Positions 40,412 to 49,098 of a stretch of DNA of 64,000 bases are shown here, piece by piece (within the stretch, counting starts at the first letter, position 1; every line of letters starts with the position of its first letter). Source of the stretch: Larkinella knui (GTDB taxonomy: Bacteria > Bacteroidota > Bacteroidia > Cytophagales > Spirosomataceae); assembly GCF_003858645.1 (NCBI RefSeq), contig NZ_RQJP01000001.1, forward strand, positions 1,612,001 to 1,676,000. The letters run 5' to 3'. The position numbers and the translations under genes are program-made. Below the pieces are notes generated by a model that worked only from the letters and a program-made list of their open reading frames with translations, ran no database searches and was not told where the DNA came from.

Positions 40412-42916
40412 TCAGAGGGTTGATTTACGCTTCCAGTACTTATACCCTTCAATCCAAAGTACACCGAAGAAGGACCCGTAAAAGCAACGGAGCATCTCAC
40501 TCTCAGTCAGTTCTGTAAATTGAACGACGCTGCGCACGGATGGAACGACGAGTGTACTGATCAGCATGACCAGAGTCAGTATGAGCATAAGCCAGAACAT
40601 CGAATTAGGTCGGCGGAATGTAGACACCACCGATTCCCGATTCGACCGGCTTACGAGCGTCAACCAGGTATTGCTCAGAACCAGCGTAACGAAAGCCATA
40701 GTTCGTACCTTATCGATGGCCTCACCGGCTAGCATGGTCTGATGGTAGACATCCAGAACAACCCCTGCGATTACGATTCCCTGCAAAACGTTCAAACCTA
40801 ACTCGCTGGCGGTGAAAAAGGTATCTGTAAACCGGCGGGGGGGCCGCTGCATCAGGCCGGATTCGGCCGGTTCATTTTCGAAGGCAATGGAGCAGGTTGG
40901 CCCCATGACTAATTCCAGAAAAATAACGTGAATCGGGCTGAAGAGATTAATATAGCGCCAGCCAAAAAGCAAGGGTACCGTGACGGTTAAGATAATGGGA
41001 ATATGGATTGAGACGATGTAGCCAACAGCGCGCTTCAGGTTCTGGTATATGCGCCGGCCCTGCGCGATGGCACTGACCATTCCGCCCAGATCGTCATCCA
41101 CTAAAATCAGTGCCGCAGCCTGCTTGGCCACTTCGGTTCCGCGCTGGCCCATTGCCACGCCAATGTGGGCGGCTTTAAGAGCAAGCGCATCGTTGACTCC
41201 GTCACCCGTCATGGCCACGACCTCACCGTCGGCTTTTAGCGCCCGGATAACCTTCAGTTTGGCTTCGGGAAACATGCGGGCAAAGATGGTGACCCGCTTC
41301 ACTTCCGCTTGCAGGTCTGCCTCCGGCAATGCCATAACCTGCTCACCCGTCAGGAAATGCCCGGCATTGGGCAATGCCACCTGCCGGGCGATGGCCCGGG
41401 CCGTTTCCGGGGAATCACCGGTGATCATTTTAACGGCAATTCCGGCCTGACGAAATTGGTCGAGAACCGCCCGGGCATTGTTTTTGGGCGGATTTTCCAG
41501 GGCGATCATTCCTTTGAACACCCACGAAAAACCATCCTGATCGGCCGGAAAGTCCGGGTTTGGCCAGGCGCTGCCCGATACGCCTAACACGCGGTACCCT
41601 TGTCTGGCCAGGCTAGTAGCCTGCTCAAGCACCTCGGCCGCATCAGCCTCCGACAAATGACATACCCTGACAATCCGTTCGATTGCTCCTTTCCCCGCTA
41701 CACGAACCAGGCCAACGCCGGAAGCATAGACGTGGGTCATCATGGGGGGCGTTCCCTCCAGTGGATATTCGTACTGGATCGGAGCAATTTCCGCGGTAAA
41801 ATGAGTGTTATAGGCCGACTCGATGGCCCGCTCCATGGGGTCGAAGGGGGTTGGTTCGCTGGCCCAGCGCGCAAAAACCAGAAGATCCTTCGCCGAATCC
41901 GACAGATTTCCATTCAGGGGCACTAATTCGTGGGCTATTCCATCGTAAAGGGCAATCACCGTCATGCCTTCCTGGGTGATGGTGCCGGTTTTATCGGTGC
42001 AGATGACCGTAGCCGACCCTAAGCTTTCTACGGTTTGTGGTTGCCGGGTCAACACGCCCAGACGAATCATTCGGGCGGCTCCCAGCGCCATGAAGCTGCT
42101 AAAGGCCACGGGAATTTCTTCGGGCAATACTGACATGGCAATGGTTAATCCCAACAGGAGTGACGTAGTCCAGTTACCGGAATGTGCAAAATTAATACCC
42201 CATACCAGAGCAAATGCGCCAAATCCGGCCCAGGCCATTCGTTGCACGAACCGGTTAATCTGACGTTGCAAAGGTGTTTTCTCCACTTCGATAGACTGCA
42301 GCGAACGGCCTAACTTACCCAACTCGGTTTGCTCACCCACCGACGTCACCCGCACATAGGCACTACCGGAGGTGAGCATCGTACCCGCCAGAAACCGGTC
42401 ACTCTCAGGAACGGTTTTGGCCACCGGCACCGATTCTCCCGTCAGAATGGCCTCATCCACGGAGCAATCGTTGGCGTTGACCAGAATGCCGTCGGCAGGA
42501 ACCGTTTGACCTTCTGATAACCAGATCAGGTCGCCAACCACCACGTCCTCCGTGGCAACCGGCAGAAGTGTCCCGTTGCGGAGTACCGAAACCTGCGGTT
42601 GGGACAACGCCCGAAGCGCCTGCAAAGCCCGGTTGCTTCGAACGGTCTGGAGCAGCGAGATTCCGGCAACCAATAGCATCGCCAGCCCTAATACCAGACC
42701 TTCCTGCCATTGCCCCAGCAGAACATAAAGCAGACTCGCCACCGCCAACAGGATGAACATGGGTTCCGAAACCACCTCGGCCACCAGTTTTACCAGGGAC
42801 GTAGTAGCAGCCGATGCGGCTTCATTCCGGCCAAACCGTCGTCGGGCTTCGTCAACCTCATGGGAAGTCAGGCCCACGAGGGGAGTTGATTTGGCTTTCA
42901 GCCGACTAACAGTCAT
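40412..42916 (-). CDS. P-type cation-transporting ATPase (P2A/PEEIP type)
   Basis: An 834-residue ATPase. Motifs include the cytosolic N-terminus (GLTSHEVDEARRRFGRNE), TGES (DEAILTGESVPVAK), membrane motif VLPEEIPVAFSSF, phosphorylation site DKTGTITQEG and hinge TGDGVNDALALKAAHIGVAMG. The PEEIP motif in helix 4 is typical of a bacterial group related to Ca2+- and Mg2+-type pumps; the ion is not certain. The C-terminal spans include HIPIILTVTVPLLFGWRYINL and VIFLELVMGPTCSIAFENEP. It is in a 4.1-kb cassette flanked by the cupin 3' end and its remnant. Confidence 0.92.
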   Translation of the reverse strand: MTVSRLKAKSTPLVGLTSHEVDEARRRFGRNEAASAATTSLVKLVAEVVSEPMFILLAVASLLYVLLGQWQEGLVLGLAMLLVAGISLLQTVRSNRALQALRALSQPQVSVLRNGTLLPVATEDVVVGDLIWLSEGQTVPADGILVNANDCSVDEAILTGESVPVAKTVPESDRFLAGTMLTSGSAYVRVTSVGEQTELGKLGRSLQSIEVEKTPLQRQINRFVQRMAWAGFGAFALVWGINFAHSGNWTTSLLLGLTIAMSVLPEEIPVAFSSFMALGAARMIRLGVLTRQPQTVESLGSATVICTDKTGTITQEGMTVIALYDGIAHELVPLNGNLSDSAKDLLVFARWASEPTPFDPMERAIESAYNTHFTAEIAPIQYEYPLEGTPPMMTHVYASGVGLVRVAGKGAIERIVRVCHLSEADAAEVLEQATSLARQGYRVLGVSGSAWPNPDFPADQDGFSWVFKGMIALENPPKNNARAVLDQFRQAGIAVKMITGDSPETARAIARQVALPNAGHFLTGEQVMALPEADLQAEVKRVTIFARMFPEAKLKVIRALKADGEVVAMTGDGVNDALALKAAHIGVAMGQRGTEVAKQAAALILVDDDLGGMVSAIAQGRRIYQNLKRAVGYIVSIHIPIILTVTVPLLFGWRYINLFSPIHVIFLELVMGPTCSIAFENEPAESGLMQRPPRRFTDTFFTASELGLNVLQGIVIAGVVLDVYHQTMLAGEAIDKVRTMAFVTLVLSNTWLTLVSRSNRESVVSTFRRPNSMFWLMLILTLVMLISTLVVPSVRSVVQFTELTESEMLRCFYGSFFGVLWIEGYKYWKRKSTL

Positions 42917-43240
42917 ACGGGTCAGAGGTAAGGTAAATTACCCCAAAAATACCGCTCCGGGTCGCGAATGGCACTGACTCCGGTAAGGGTAATGCCTGAT
43001 TATAATCAAGTTATTTGTTGAAAACTTGATTGATCGTTTCACATTGGCTTTATGAAACAATTCGGTGCCGGGGTTCATCGTGGCTGCCGTTGTACTCGAT
43101 AAATCAACACGGAATTGTAAACACGATCTGACGACAATCAGCGGATTGAAGCGCATTTGTCATACCCCATGATCCGATTAAATGGCAGTTTTATCATCGC
43201 GTAGCGATCCTACCAAACGACTGACAATTAACAGGAAATA
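42917..43240. other. Intergenic region between divergent ATPase and membrane cassette
   Basis: About 324 bp without a gene. It should hold promoters for the ATPase (minus) and the exported protein (plus). A perfect 9-bp inverted repeat (AATCAAGTT at 43004-43012, AACTTGATT at 43023-43031) may be an operator. Nothing else is recognised. Confidence 0.5.
43004..43031. promoter_or_regulatory. Operator-like inverted repeat
   Basis: AATCAAGTT and AACTTGATT form a perfect 9-bp inverted repeat with a 10-base spacer, about 90 bases upstream of the ATPase ATG. The regulator is unknown. Confidence 0.4.
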
Positions 43241-43942
43241 ATGATGAAATCAACACTTTTACTCTTGGTTATTGGAGTGTTCACCCTGTCAGGAAGTTCC
43301 CCCGCCCGGGCTCAGTCGGTGCGGGGAAGCTTCGGTTTCTTTCAATTGGGTTATTTCAACGCTCCACAATCGGGGGCCGTCGCCCAGACCTTTGCGCCCG
43401 ACTGGTTTCCTCATCTCAACGACCATTTTATCTACAGCGGAGCCGAAGGCTGGTTACGCCGGAATCGGTTTATGGCCGGGCTCAGCGCATCGGCTCTCAC
43501 CGCCCGCAGCGTTTCTGTCCAGCAAACCCGCGTGGAACGCGTAACGGGGATGGGGCAGTTGAAAATCAGCTATGTACTTTTTGATAACCGCCGATGGCTG
43601 CTGTACTCAGCCGTTGGCCGGGGAATTTCATCCTCCCTGATCACGGTCCACCAGAACGGTTCGGAGCCGGTTATCTGGATGTTACCCACACATTCGACCG
43701 ATCTGTCACTGCACATGAACCGGTTATTGGTGTCGGAACGGTCTGCCGAACCAACCGCCGTACGGGGGCTTTGGCTGGGCTTGCGTATAGGGTATGTAGT
43801 CAGTGCCAAATCCGCCCACTGGCAGCAGATTCCGGAAGGTCAACCGACCCAGTTTAAACCGGAATATGCTCTCAATGGCTTATACTTTACACTAACGATC
43901 GGTGGGGGTGGATTTCAATATTCTCCTTCATCGCGCCAATAA
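43241..43942 (+). CDS. Exported hypothetical protein
   Basis: A 233-residue protein with a clear signal peptide (LLLLVIGVFTLSGSSPARAQ). The mature part (FGFFQLGYFNAPQSGAVAQTF, then GRGISSSLITVHQNGSEPVIWMLP and GLWLGLRIGYVVSAKSAHWQ) has alternating aromatic residues like an outer-membrane beta-barrel strand set. No family is recognised. It precedes the small membrane gene by 20 bp and may form an operon with it. It lies in the cassette between the cupin gene and its 3' remnant. Confidence 0.75.
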   Translation: MMKSTLLLLVIGVFTLSGSSPARAQSVRGSFGFFQLGYFNAPQSGAVAQTFAPDWFPHLNDHFIYSGAEGWLRRNRFMAGLSASALTARSVSVQQTRVERVTGMGQLKISYVLFDNRRWLLYSAVGRGISSSLITVHQNGSEPVIWMLPTHSTDLSLHMNRLLVSERSAEPTAVRGLWLGLRIGYVVSAKSAHWQQIPEGQPTQFKPEYALNGLYFTLTIGGGGFQYSPSSRQ

Positions 43943-43961
43943 CCCTAAAACGCTTCACGTC

Positions 43962-44483
43962 ATGTTTTTTTCGCTAACGCTTTTCTGGACCACCTACACG
44001 GTGGTGAATCTGCTCTTTCTCTTCTCGATCTGGAGCAGTAAACAATGGCCCCGCCTGACCCGCCTGTTTTTCCTGCTCTTATTTAGCTGGGCGGCATGGT
44101 TCAATGCGTCAACGGTTTTGGAGGCTCCCTGGGTTTATCAGGATTACGCCGACACGGCTGCTCCGTTGTATAAATGGTTCATTTTAGGCCCGTTTGTCAC
44201 CATCATCAAACCCATGATTCTGGTCATTTCCGCTTGTCAGGTTTTGATTGCATTAACCATGGTACTCAAAGGCGATTTGTTTCGACTGGGTTGTTGGGAT
44301 GGTCTGATTTTCGGCTTAGCCATCGCTCCCCTGGGCTGGTATGCCGCATTTCCGGCCACGGTTTTGATGGCTATCGCCTTTTACCGTTTGCAGAAGTTTC
44401 ATGACAATACCTATCTCTGGGAACCAACAAGAAAGCATCTGGCCAAAAGTAGAAAAAAACCAGCCATCGCACCGACGGCCTGA
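43962..44483 (+). CDS. Small membrane protein, about four spans
   Basis: A 173-residue protein from the ATG at 43962 (MFFSLTLFWTTYTVVNLLF). Hydrophobic spans are visible at the start, at FFLLLFSWAAWFN, at FILGPFVTIIKPMILVISACQVLIALTMV and at GLIFGLAIAPLGWYAAFPATVLMAIAFY. The C-terminus is Lys/Arg rich. The last few codons and the stop at 44481-44483 fall inside the cupin-like remnant that begins at 44472, so the native end may have been lost. No family is recognised. Confidence 0.7.
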   Translation: MFFSLTLFWTTYTVVNLLFLFSIWSSKQWPRLTRLFFLLLFSWAAWFNASTVLEAPWVYQDYADTAAPLYKWFILGPFVTIIKPMILVISACQVLIALTMVLKGDLFRLGCWDGLIFGLAIAPLGWYAAFPATVLMAIAFYRLQKFHDNTYLWEPTRKHLAKSRKKPAIAPTA

Positions 44484-44590
44484 TGCCGTCGGCGAAAGTG
44501 GGCGACATCATCTTCCTAGCATCCCACCTACCTACGGTATTTTGAATGCCGGTAAGAAATCGTTTACCCATTTTGCCTTTCAGTTCGAGT
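44472..44590 (+). pseudogene. Broken copy of the cupin gene 3' end
   Basis: These 119 bases match the last part of the cupin gene (40214-40333) at about 85% by eye, including a 30-base identical run centred on GCGAAAGTGGGCGACATC. One base is deleted near 44535, which shifts the frame, and a stop (TGA) follows. It is therefore not a working copy. It is in the same orientation as the intact gene, about 4,258 bp downstream. Confidence 0.9.
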
Positions 44591-44689
44591 CGTGGCACCG
44601 ATAGCATCGCCTACTGACGATCGGTTGGGTTTTGAAGACGGACTGGTTAATTTACGCATGGCTTTGAAAACAAAACTCCCTCGTTCGTG

Positions 44690-46162
44690 TCACCCTGCCT
44701 TTAGCACATTTCGCAAAATCGCCACACTTTGTTCCAGTTCCGTTTCAGTACTCGAAGCAAATCCCAGGCGGGTACTGTTGAGCACTTGCCCGGGTGGATT
44801 ATGGGCCAGTCCGTCAGAAAAAATCAGGCCTGCGGTTTTGGCGGCCTGGGCGACTTGCGGCAGATTGATCCGGGGATCAAACGTTGCCCAAACCGCCAAA
44901 CCGCCTTCCGGTTTAGCAAACGCAATGCTACCGGATAACTCACTGGTTAACAGCGAACAAAAGTATCCACAACGGGCGGCATACGTGCGGTGTGCTTTTT
45001 TCAAATGCCGTCGCATGTCGCCATTTCGGAACAGTTGCCCGACCGCAAATTCCAGCATCGAATCGCCCTGCCGGTCGATGATTCGTCGCAAACGGGCCAT
45101 TTCATCGATCACGGTTTCCGACGCCACCACGTAGCCAATCCGAAAAGCCGGGGCCACCGATTTCGACAACGAGCCGATGTAAATCACCAGGCCGTTTTGA
45201 TCGACACTCGCGAGCGGCAAAACCGGTCGGCGGAGGTAATGAAACTCGTAATCGTAATCATCTTCCAGAATCACAAACCCGTGTTGCCGACTCAGCTGCA
45301 CCAACCGGAGCCGCCGGTCGGGTGGCAACGTAACCGTAGTCGGATAATGATGGTGCGGAGTCACGTACACCAGCCGGACCGGGCAACGCTCGCAGATAAC
45401 GGCCAGAGCCTCCACATCAATGCCGTGCTGATCGACGGGAACCGTCAACACCTCCGCCCCGGCCTGCTGGAAATTCATGTTGGCACCCGACCAGTTGGTT
45501 TCGCCAACCACCACCGTCTGACCCGGTTCCAGCAAAACCGTGCTGGCCAGATGGATGCCCATCATGCTGCCGCGCGAAATCAGAATGTTGTCTGCGGTAG
45601 TTCGCAAGGCCCGGGTTTCGTTCAGAAAAACGGACAATTCTTCGCGCAGCAACCGATTGCCCTTCGGGTCGCCATACCCAAAATGGTGTTGCGGATTTCC
45701 CCAGCGAAAATAACTCCGGTAAGCGCGGGCCAGCTCCTCCATCGGTGCCAGCCGGATATCCGGAAAACCATCGTCCAGACGCAGGCCGTCGCCCATCAGC
45801 AGCAGGGGGCGAATCAGGTGGGGCCGGGACACCAACCGGAATCCGGGCTCCTGATTGATTGTCTGATTAATACCTTGACTTTCAATTGGTTGCGGCAGAA
45901 CAAGCGGCAGTTGAACCGACACAAACGTTCCACTGCCCGGTTTCGATTCGAGCCAGCCTTCCGCCAGCAATTCGTCGTAGGCGGCAATGACCGTTTTGCG
46001 GTGGAGTTGAAGAAGATCGGCCAGCTGACGCGTTCCCGGTAATTTTTGGCCGGTTTTCAAAACGCCCTCACGGATCAGCCGCCGAAGCTGTTCGGCCAGT
46101 TGCAGGAAAACCGAGACTTCGGCGGTTTTGTCAATTTCAATCAGCGATTTAAACGGGATCAT
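44690..46162 (-). CDS. MocR/PdxR-type transcriptional regulator (GntR HTH + aminotransferase fold)
   Basis: A 490-residue regulator. The N-terminal winged helix covers about 15-80 (LAEQLRRLIREGVLKTGQ, LADLLQLHRKTVIAAYDELL and SKPGSGTFV). The rest is a fold-type I aminotransferase with the PLP Lys in IYIGSLSKSVAPAFRIGYVVAS and ILEDDYDYEFHY. Such proteins sense PLP or amino acids. The divergent gene encodes an FMN split-barrel protein of the pyridoxamine-oxidase family, as often seen with PdxR-like regulators, and the gap between them is filled with a palindromic element (copy 2). Confidence 0.92.
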   Translation of the reverse strand: MIPFKSLIEIDKTAEVSVFLQLAEQLRRLIREGVLKTGQKLPGTRQLADLLQLHRKTVIAAYDELLAEGWLESKPGSGTFVSVQLPLVLPQPIESQGINQTINQEPGFRLVSRPHLIRPLLLMGDGLRLDDGFPDIRLAPMEELARAYRSYFRWGNPQHHFGYGDPKGNRLLREELSVFLNETRALRTTADNILISRGSMMGIHLASTVLLEPGQTVVVGETNWSGANMNFQQAGAEVLTVPVDQHGIDVEALAVICERCPVRLVYVTPHHHYPTTVTLPPDRRLRLVQLSRQHGFVILEDDYDYEFHYLRRPVLPLASVDQNGLVIYIGSLSKSVAPAFRIGYVVASETVIDEMARLRRIIDRQGDSMLEFAVGQLFRNGDMRRHLKKAHRTYAARCGYFCSLLTSELSGSIAFAKPEGGLAVWATFDPRINLPQVAQAAKTAGLIFSDGLAHNPPGQVLNSTRLGFASSTETELEQSVAILRNVLKAG

Positions 46163-46249
46163 ACCGGACTACCTGTTTTTGAAAAACTGGATGATTCAAC
46201 TAGTCCGGTAAAGATGCAGTTTTGCACGACAACTCGCAACAATTAACCG

Positions 46250-46370
46250 GTTTACGGTATTCGGTATACAGTTTACGGCGGCTGACGCATTCAATAAGGA
46301 CGCGTAAGCAAGCATGCGTCAGCCACCGAAAACTGAATACCGAATACCGTAAACTGAATACCGTAAACCA
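46250..46370. repeat. Palindromic element, copy 2 (40-bp arms, shared core)
   Basis: Arms 46250-46289 and 46315-46354 match with 3 mismatches in 40 and are made of 7-bp words such as GTTTACG and GTATTCG. The words go on to about 46370. The central 43 bases from GCTGACGCA to GTCAGC equal copy 1 at 34 of 43 positions with identical length. It lies between the divergent MocR and FMN-protein genes. Confidence 0.9.
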
Positions 46371-46379
46371 GTCTAACCC

Positions 46380-47009
46380 ATGCAAACCCAACGTACCACA
46401 CCCAGCCGCTCGGCCAAACGCGCTCATTATGAGGCCGAGACGATTTATTCGATTCTGGATGAAGCGCTCTATTGTACCATCAGTTACGCCGTCGACGGGC
46501 AGCCCTGGTCGTTGCCAACCGCCTTCGCGCGGGAAGATGACCGGCTGTTGATTCATGGTTCGGTCGGCAGTCATTTTATCCGGGAAGTGGAGAAAGGCAT
46601 TCCGGTTTGCATTTCCGTTACGCTGCTCGACGGTTTGGTGCTGGCGAAATCCGGTTTCAGTCATTCGGTCAATTACCGGTCCGTCGTTGTTTTTGCAACC
46701 GCCGAAAAAGTGGAAGCCTATGACGAGAAAGTGAACGCTTTAGTGCTGATCACCAACAAACTGATACCCAACCGCTGGCCGGATTTGCGGAAGGAAACCG
46801 AAAGCGAGATTCGTAAAACAACGGTTTTAGCCTTTTCACTGGAAGAAGCTTCCGCCAAAATCCGGACGGGCGATCCCAAGGATGAACCGGAAGATGCCAA
46901 TCTGCCGATCTGGTCGGGCGTCATTCCCCTCGAAACGGTTCGGCTGGCGGCCATTCCCGATGCATCGAGCACCGCATTACCCCTGCCCCATTACCTCCGG
47001 ACAGACTAA
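46380..47009 (+). CDS. Pyridoxamine 5'-phosphate oxidase-family FMN-binding protein
   Basis: A 209-residue split-barrel protein. Landmarks of the Bacteroidota PNPOx-like group are AHYEAETIYSILDEALYCTISYAVDGQPWSLPTAF, LLIHGSVGSHFIREVEKGIPVCISVTLLDGLVLAKSGFSHSVNYRSVVVF and WPDLRKETESEIRKTTVL. It should bind FMN or F420-like cofactors; it is not a classic PdxH. The MocR-type regulator upstream faces the other way and probably controls it. The ATG at 46380 follows the palindromic element directly. Confidence 0.9.
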   Translation: MQTQRTTPSRSAKRAHYEAETIYSILDEALYCTISYAVDGQPWSLPTAFAREDDRLLIHGSVGSHFIREVEKGIPVCISVTLLDGLVLAKSGFSHSVNYRSVVVFATAEKVEAYDEKVNALVLITNKLIPNRWPDLRKETESEIRKTTVLAFSLEEASAKIRTGDPKDEPEDANLPIWSGVIPLETVRLAAIPDASSTALPLPHYLRTD

Positions 47010-47043
47010 ACAACAACACTACCAACATTTCAGGACTTTCATT

Positions 47044-47066
47044 AAAAACCCTTGGAGGGTCTTTTT
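47044..47066. terminator. Short intrinsic terminator after the FMN-protein gene
   Basis: AAAACCCT, a 3-base loop and AGGGTCTTTTT at 47044-47066 form a short stem followed by a T run, 35 bases after the stop. Confidence 0.65.
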
Positions 47067-47185
47067 AGCGGCCAGACGAACCGCATTCCGGCCCTTCGGT
47101 AAGGGATTTTAGGACCAAAGAGACGTCCTAATCCGTGAACTTTGACCGGATTTACGAGTAGGAATTTGAAACATTCACGTTTACC

Positions 47186-47217
47186 AGAAGTCCGGATGCT
47201 TTCGTTCGGACTTCTGT
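47186..47217 (+). promoter_or_regulatory. Perfect 10-bp hairpin just before the FecI-type sigma start
   Basis: CAGAAGTCCG at 47186-47195 pairs perfectly with CGGACTTCTG at 47208-47217. It ends about 3 bases before the ATG at 47221 and lacks a T run. It may limit translation of the sigma factor. Confidence 0.55.
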
Positions 47218-47220
47218 TGT

Positions 47221-47832
47221 ATGAAAACCAGTGGAAACGCTGCGGCCAGTATGGATTTGCTGTTCTGGCAACAGCTAAAGAATGGAAATGAAGCCGGTTT
47301 GCGAAAACTGATCGAGAAGTATTTCAACGCCTTACAGAACTACGGCTATAAATTTCTGCGGGACGAAGACTTCGTCAAGGACTGTGTTCAGGAGGTGTTT
47401 ATTGAAATCTGGAACCGGCGCGAACGCGTTGCGGTTCCCGAAAGCGTCCGTGCCTACCTGCTCAGTTCGGTTCGGAAACGGGTTTTGCGCGAAGGATACC
47501 GCCAGCGAATCAACCGGGACGACGAACCCGCCGATCTAGAAAATGATCTGAACTTTGTGGAGTTTTCACCGGAATGGTCGGTTATCGAACAGGAAAGTCT
47601 GGCCGAAACCACCCGACGCATTGCCGATTCGCTGAATCTGTTGCCCAAGCGACAGCGCGAGGTGATTTATCTCCGGTATTACCAGAACCTCGAACGCGAC
47701 GAAATTGCCGAAATTATGGGCGTCAATCCGCAATCGGTATCGAATCTGCTGCAAGCGGCCTTCAAAACGTTCCGCGACAACTGGGTGGGCTTTTTCCTCC
47801 TGGTCGAGCTGATCAAAACCGGTTCTTTTTAA
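47221..47832 (+). CDS. FecI-type ECF sigma factor
   Basis: A 203-residue ECF sigma factor of the Bacteroidota SusCD-linked type. Region 2 is seen in LRDEDFVKDCVQEVFIEIWNRRERV and region 4 in LPKRQREVIYLRYYQNLERDEIAEIMGVNPQSVSNLLQAAFKTFRDNW. It should drive the receptor genes downstream when released by the FecR-type protein encoded 69 bp later. Codon use and context match the neighbours. A perfect hairpin sits just before its start. Confidence 0.95.
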   Translation: MKTSGNAAASMDLLFWQQLKNGNEAGLRKLIEKYFNALQNYGYKFLRDEDFVKDCVQEVFIEIWNRRERVAVPESVRAYLLSSVRKRVLREGYRQRINRDDEPADLENDLNFVEFSPEWSVIEQESLAETTRRIADSLNLLPKRQREVIYLRYYQNLERDEIAEIMGVNPQSVSNLLQAAFKTFRDNWVGFFLLVELIKTGSF

Positions 47833-47901
47833 ATAAACGGACCAGAGCGGGTATTTCGAAACCGAATCCGCCATCTGTCCATAGCATGAATTCTACCCAA
47901 A

Positions 47902-49011
47902 ATGAGGCATCCCGATTACCGAAACTATAGCGTCGACGACTTGACACGGGACGAATATTTCCGCCAGTGGGTCATCGATCGTGATTCGCAGAGTGGCGCA
48001 TTCTGGTCGGAATGGCTGGCCGAAAATCCGGATTGTACCGACAAAGTGCAGGTTGCCCGGGCGTTTCTTCAAGCCCTCGAAGAGAAAAATACCGCCCTGC
48101 AACCGGCCGAACTGGATCAGATTTTCAACGACATTCTCCACTCCAGTCAGCGCCAGGAAATTCCCTTCTGGCGAACTACGGTTTTCCGGATAGCCGCTGC
48201 CCTCCTGCTTTTCATCGGATTGGGCTACGTCTCGTATTCATTTCTGACAAAATCCAGGGCGGGCCAACCGGTCGGTTCCCGAATGGCGTCGCTGGATGAC
48301 CTCAGCCCCGCCCTCACCAGCGACTACACCGAAACCGTCAACGAAAGCGCCGAACCGCGCACGTTTTTGCTCCACGACAGCAGCACCGTGGTTCTTTATC
48401 CGAATGGGAGGTTGCGGTATCCGAATCATTTCGCGGCCACCAAACGGGAGGTTTATTTGAGCGGGCGGGCGTTTTTCTCCGTCAAAAAAAACCCAAAAAT
48501 GCCGTTCTGGGTCTATACCGATCAGATTTCGACGCAGGTTCTGGGCACCAGTTTTCTGATTACAACGGGAGAAACCGACGCCAAAGTTGAGGTTCGGTCG
48601 GGACGGGTGTCGGTGTATATGCGGAAAGATGTGGTGAAAGAAGAAACCACCCGCAACAACGAACTGGTGGGAATGGTGCTCACGCCCAATCAGCAGGTGG
48701 TTTTCTCGACCACCGAAAAGCGCCTGGTGAAATCCGTCGTCGAACAGCCCATCACGCTTCACCCAGTTCGGCAGGATGCTTACGTTTTTGAGGAAACACC
48801 GGTTACGGACGTATTCTCGCTGCTGGAAAAAACCTACGGGCTCACCTTCATTTATGATGCCTCGAACTTGAAAGAATGCTACCTGACGGCCAATCTGGCC
48901 GGCGAATCGCTGTTTGAAAAACTGAATCTAATCTGCAAAATCACCCGGTCTTCGTACGAAATGGTGGATGGCCAGATCGTAATTCACAGCAAGGGGTGTG
49001 AAAATAAGTAG
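47902..49011 (+). CDS. FecR-type anti-sigma factor
   Basis: A 369-residue anti-sigma factor. The N-terminal cytosolic part (YFRQWVIDRDSQSGAFWSEWLAENPD) binds sigma, one membrane span is at about 95-115 (TVFRIAAALLLFIGLGYVSYSFL), and the periplasmic FecR domain has RTFLLHDSSTVVLYPNGRLRYP and REVYLSGRAFFSV. The end (VFEETPVTDVFSLLEKTYGLTFIYD) is a DUF4974-like domain that contacts the SusC STN domain. It links ligand capture by SusC to sigma release. Confidence 0.95.
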   Translation: MRHPDYRNYSVDDLTRDEYFRQWVIDRDSQSGAFWSEWLAENPDCTDKVQVARAFLQALEEKNTALQPAELDQIFNDILHSSQRQEIPFWRTTVFRIAAALLLFIGLGYVSYSFLTKSRAGQPVGSRMASLDDLSPALTSDYTETVNESAEPRTFLLHDSSTVVLYPNGRLRYPNHFAATKREVYLSGRAFFSVKKNPKMPFWVYTDQISTQVLGTSFLITTGETDAKVEVRSGRVSVYMRKDVVKEETTRNNELVGMVLTPNQQVVFSTTEKRLVKSVVEQPITLHPVRQDAYVFEETPVTDVFSLLEKTYGLTFIYDASNLKECYLTANLAGESLFEKLNLICKITRSSYEMVDGQIVIHSKGCENK

Positions 49012-49020
49012 GTAAATTTG

Positions 49021-49086
49021 AACCGGTTAGCAGTTTCTGGTCTATTTTTTCTAAAAAAATTACCGGAAAGCAGTATCTAACCGGTT
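49021..49086 (+). promoter_or_regulatory. Leader stem-loop before susC
   Basis: AACCGGTTAG at 49021-49030 pairs perfectly with CTAACCGGTT at 49077-49086; an inner TTTCTGGT/ACCGGAAA pair extends the stem. It ends about 12 bases before the susC-like ATG at 49099. It may tune SusC versus FecR expression. Confidence 0.55.
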
Positions 49087-49098
49087 TCGTCGCTATCC

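Noticed and set aside
44990-46042. Plus-strand open frame opposite the MocR-type gene
   Set aside because: The MocR gene has both HTH and PLP-Lys motifs. The opposite frame is unsupported and rich in Gln/His/Arg.
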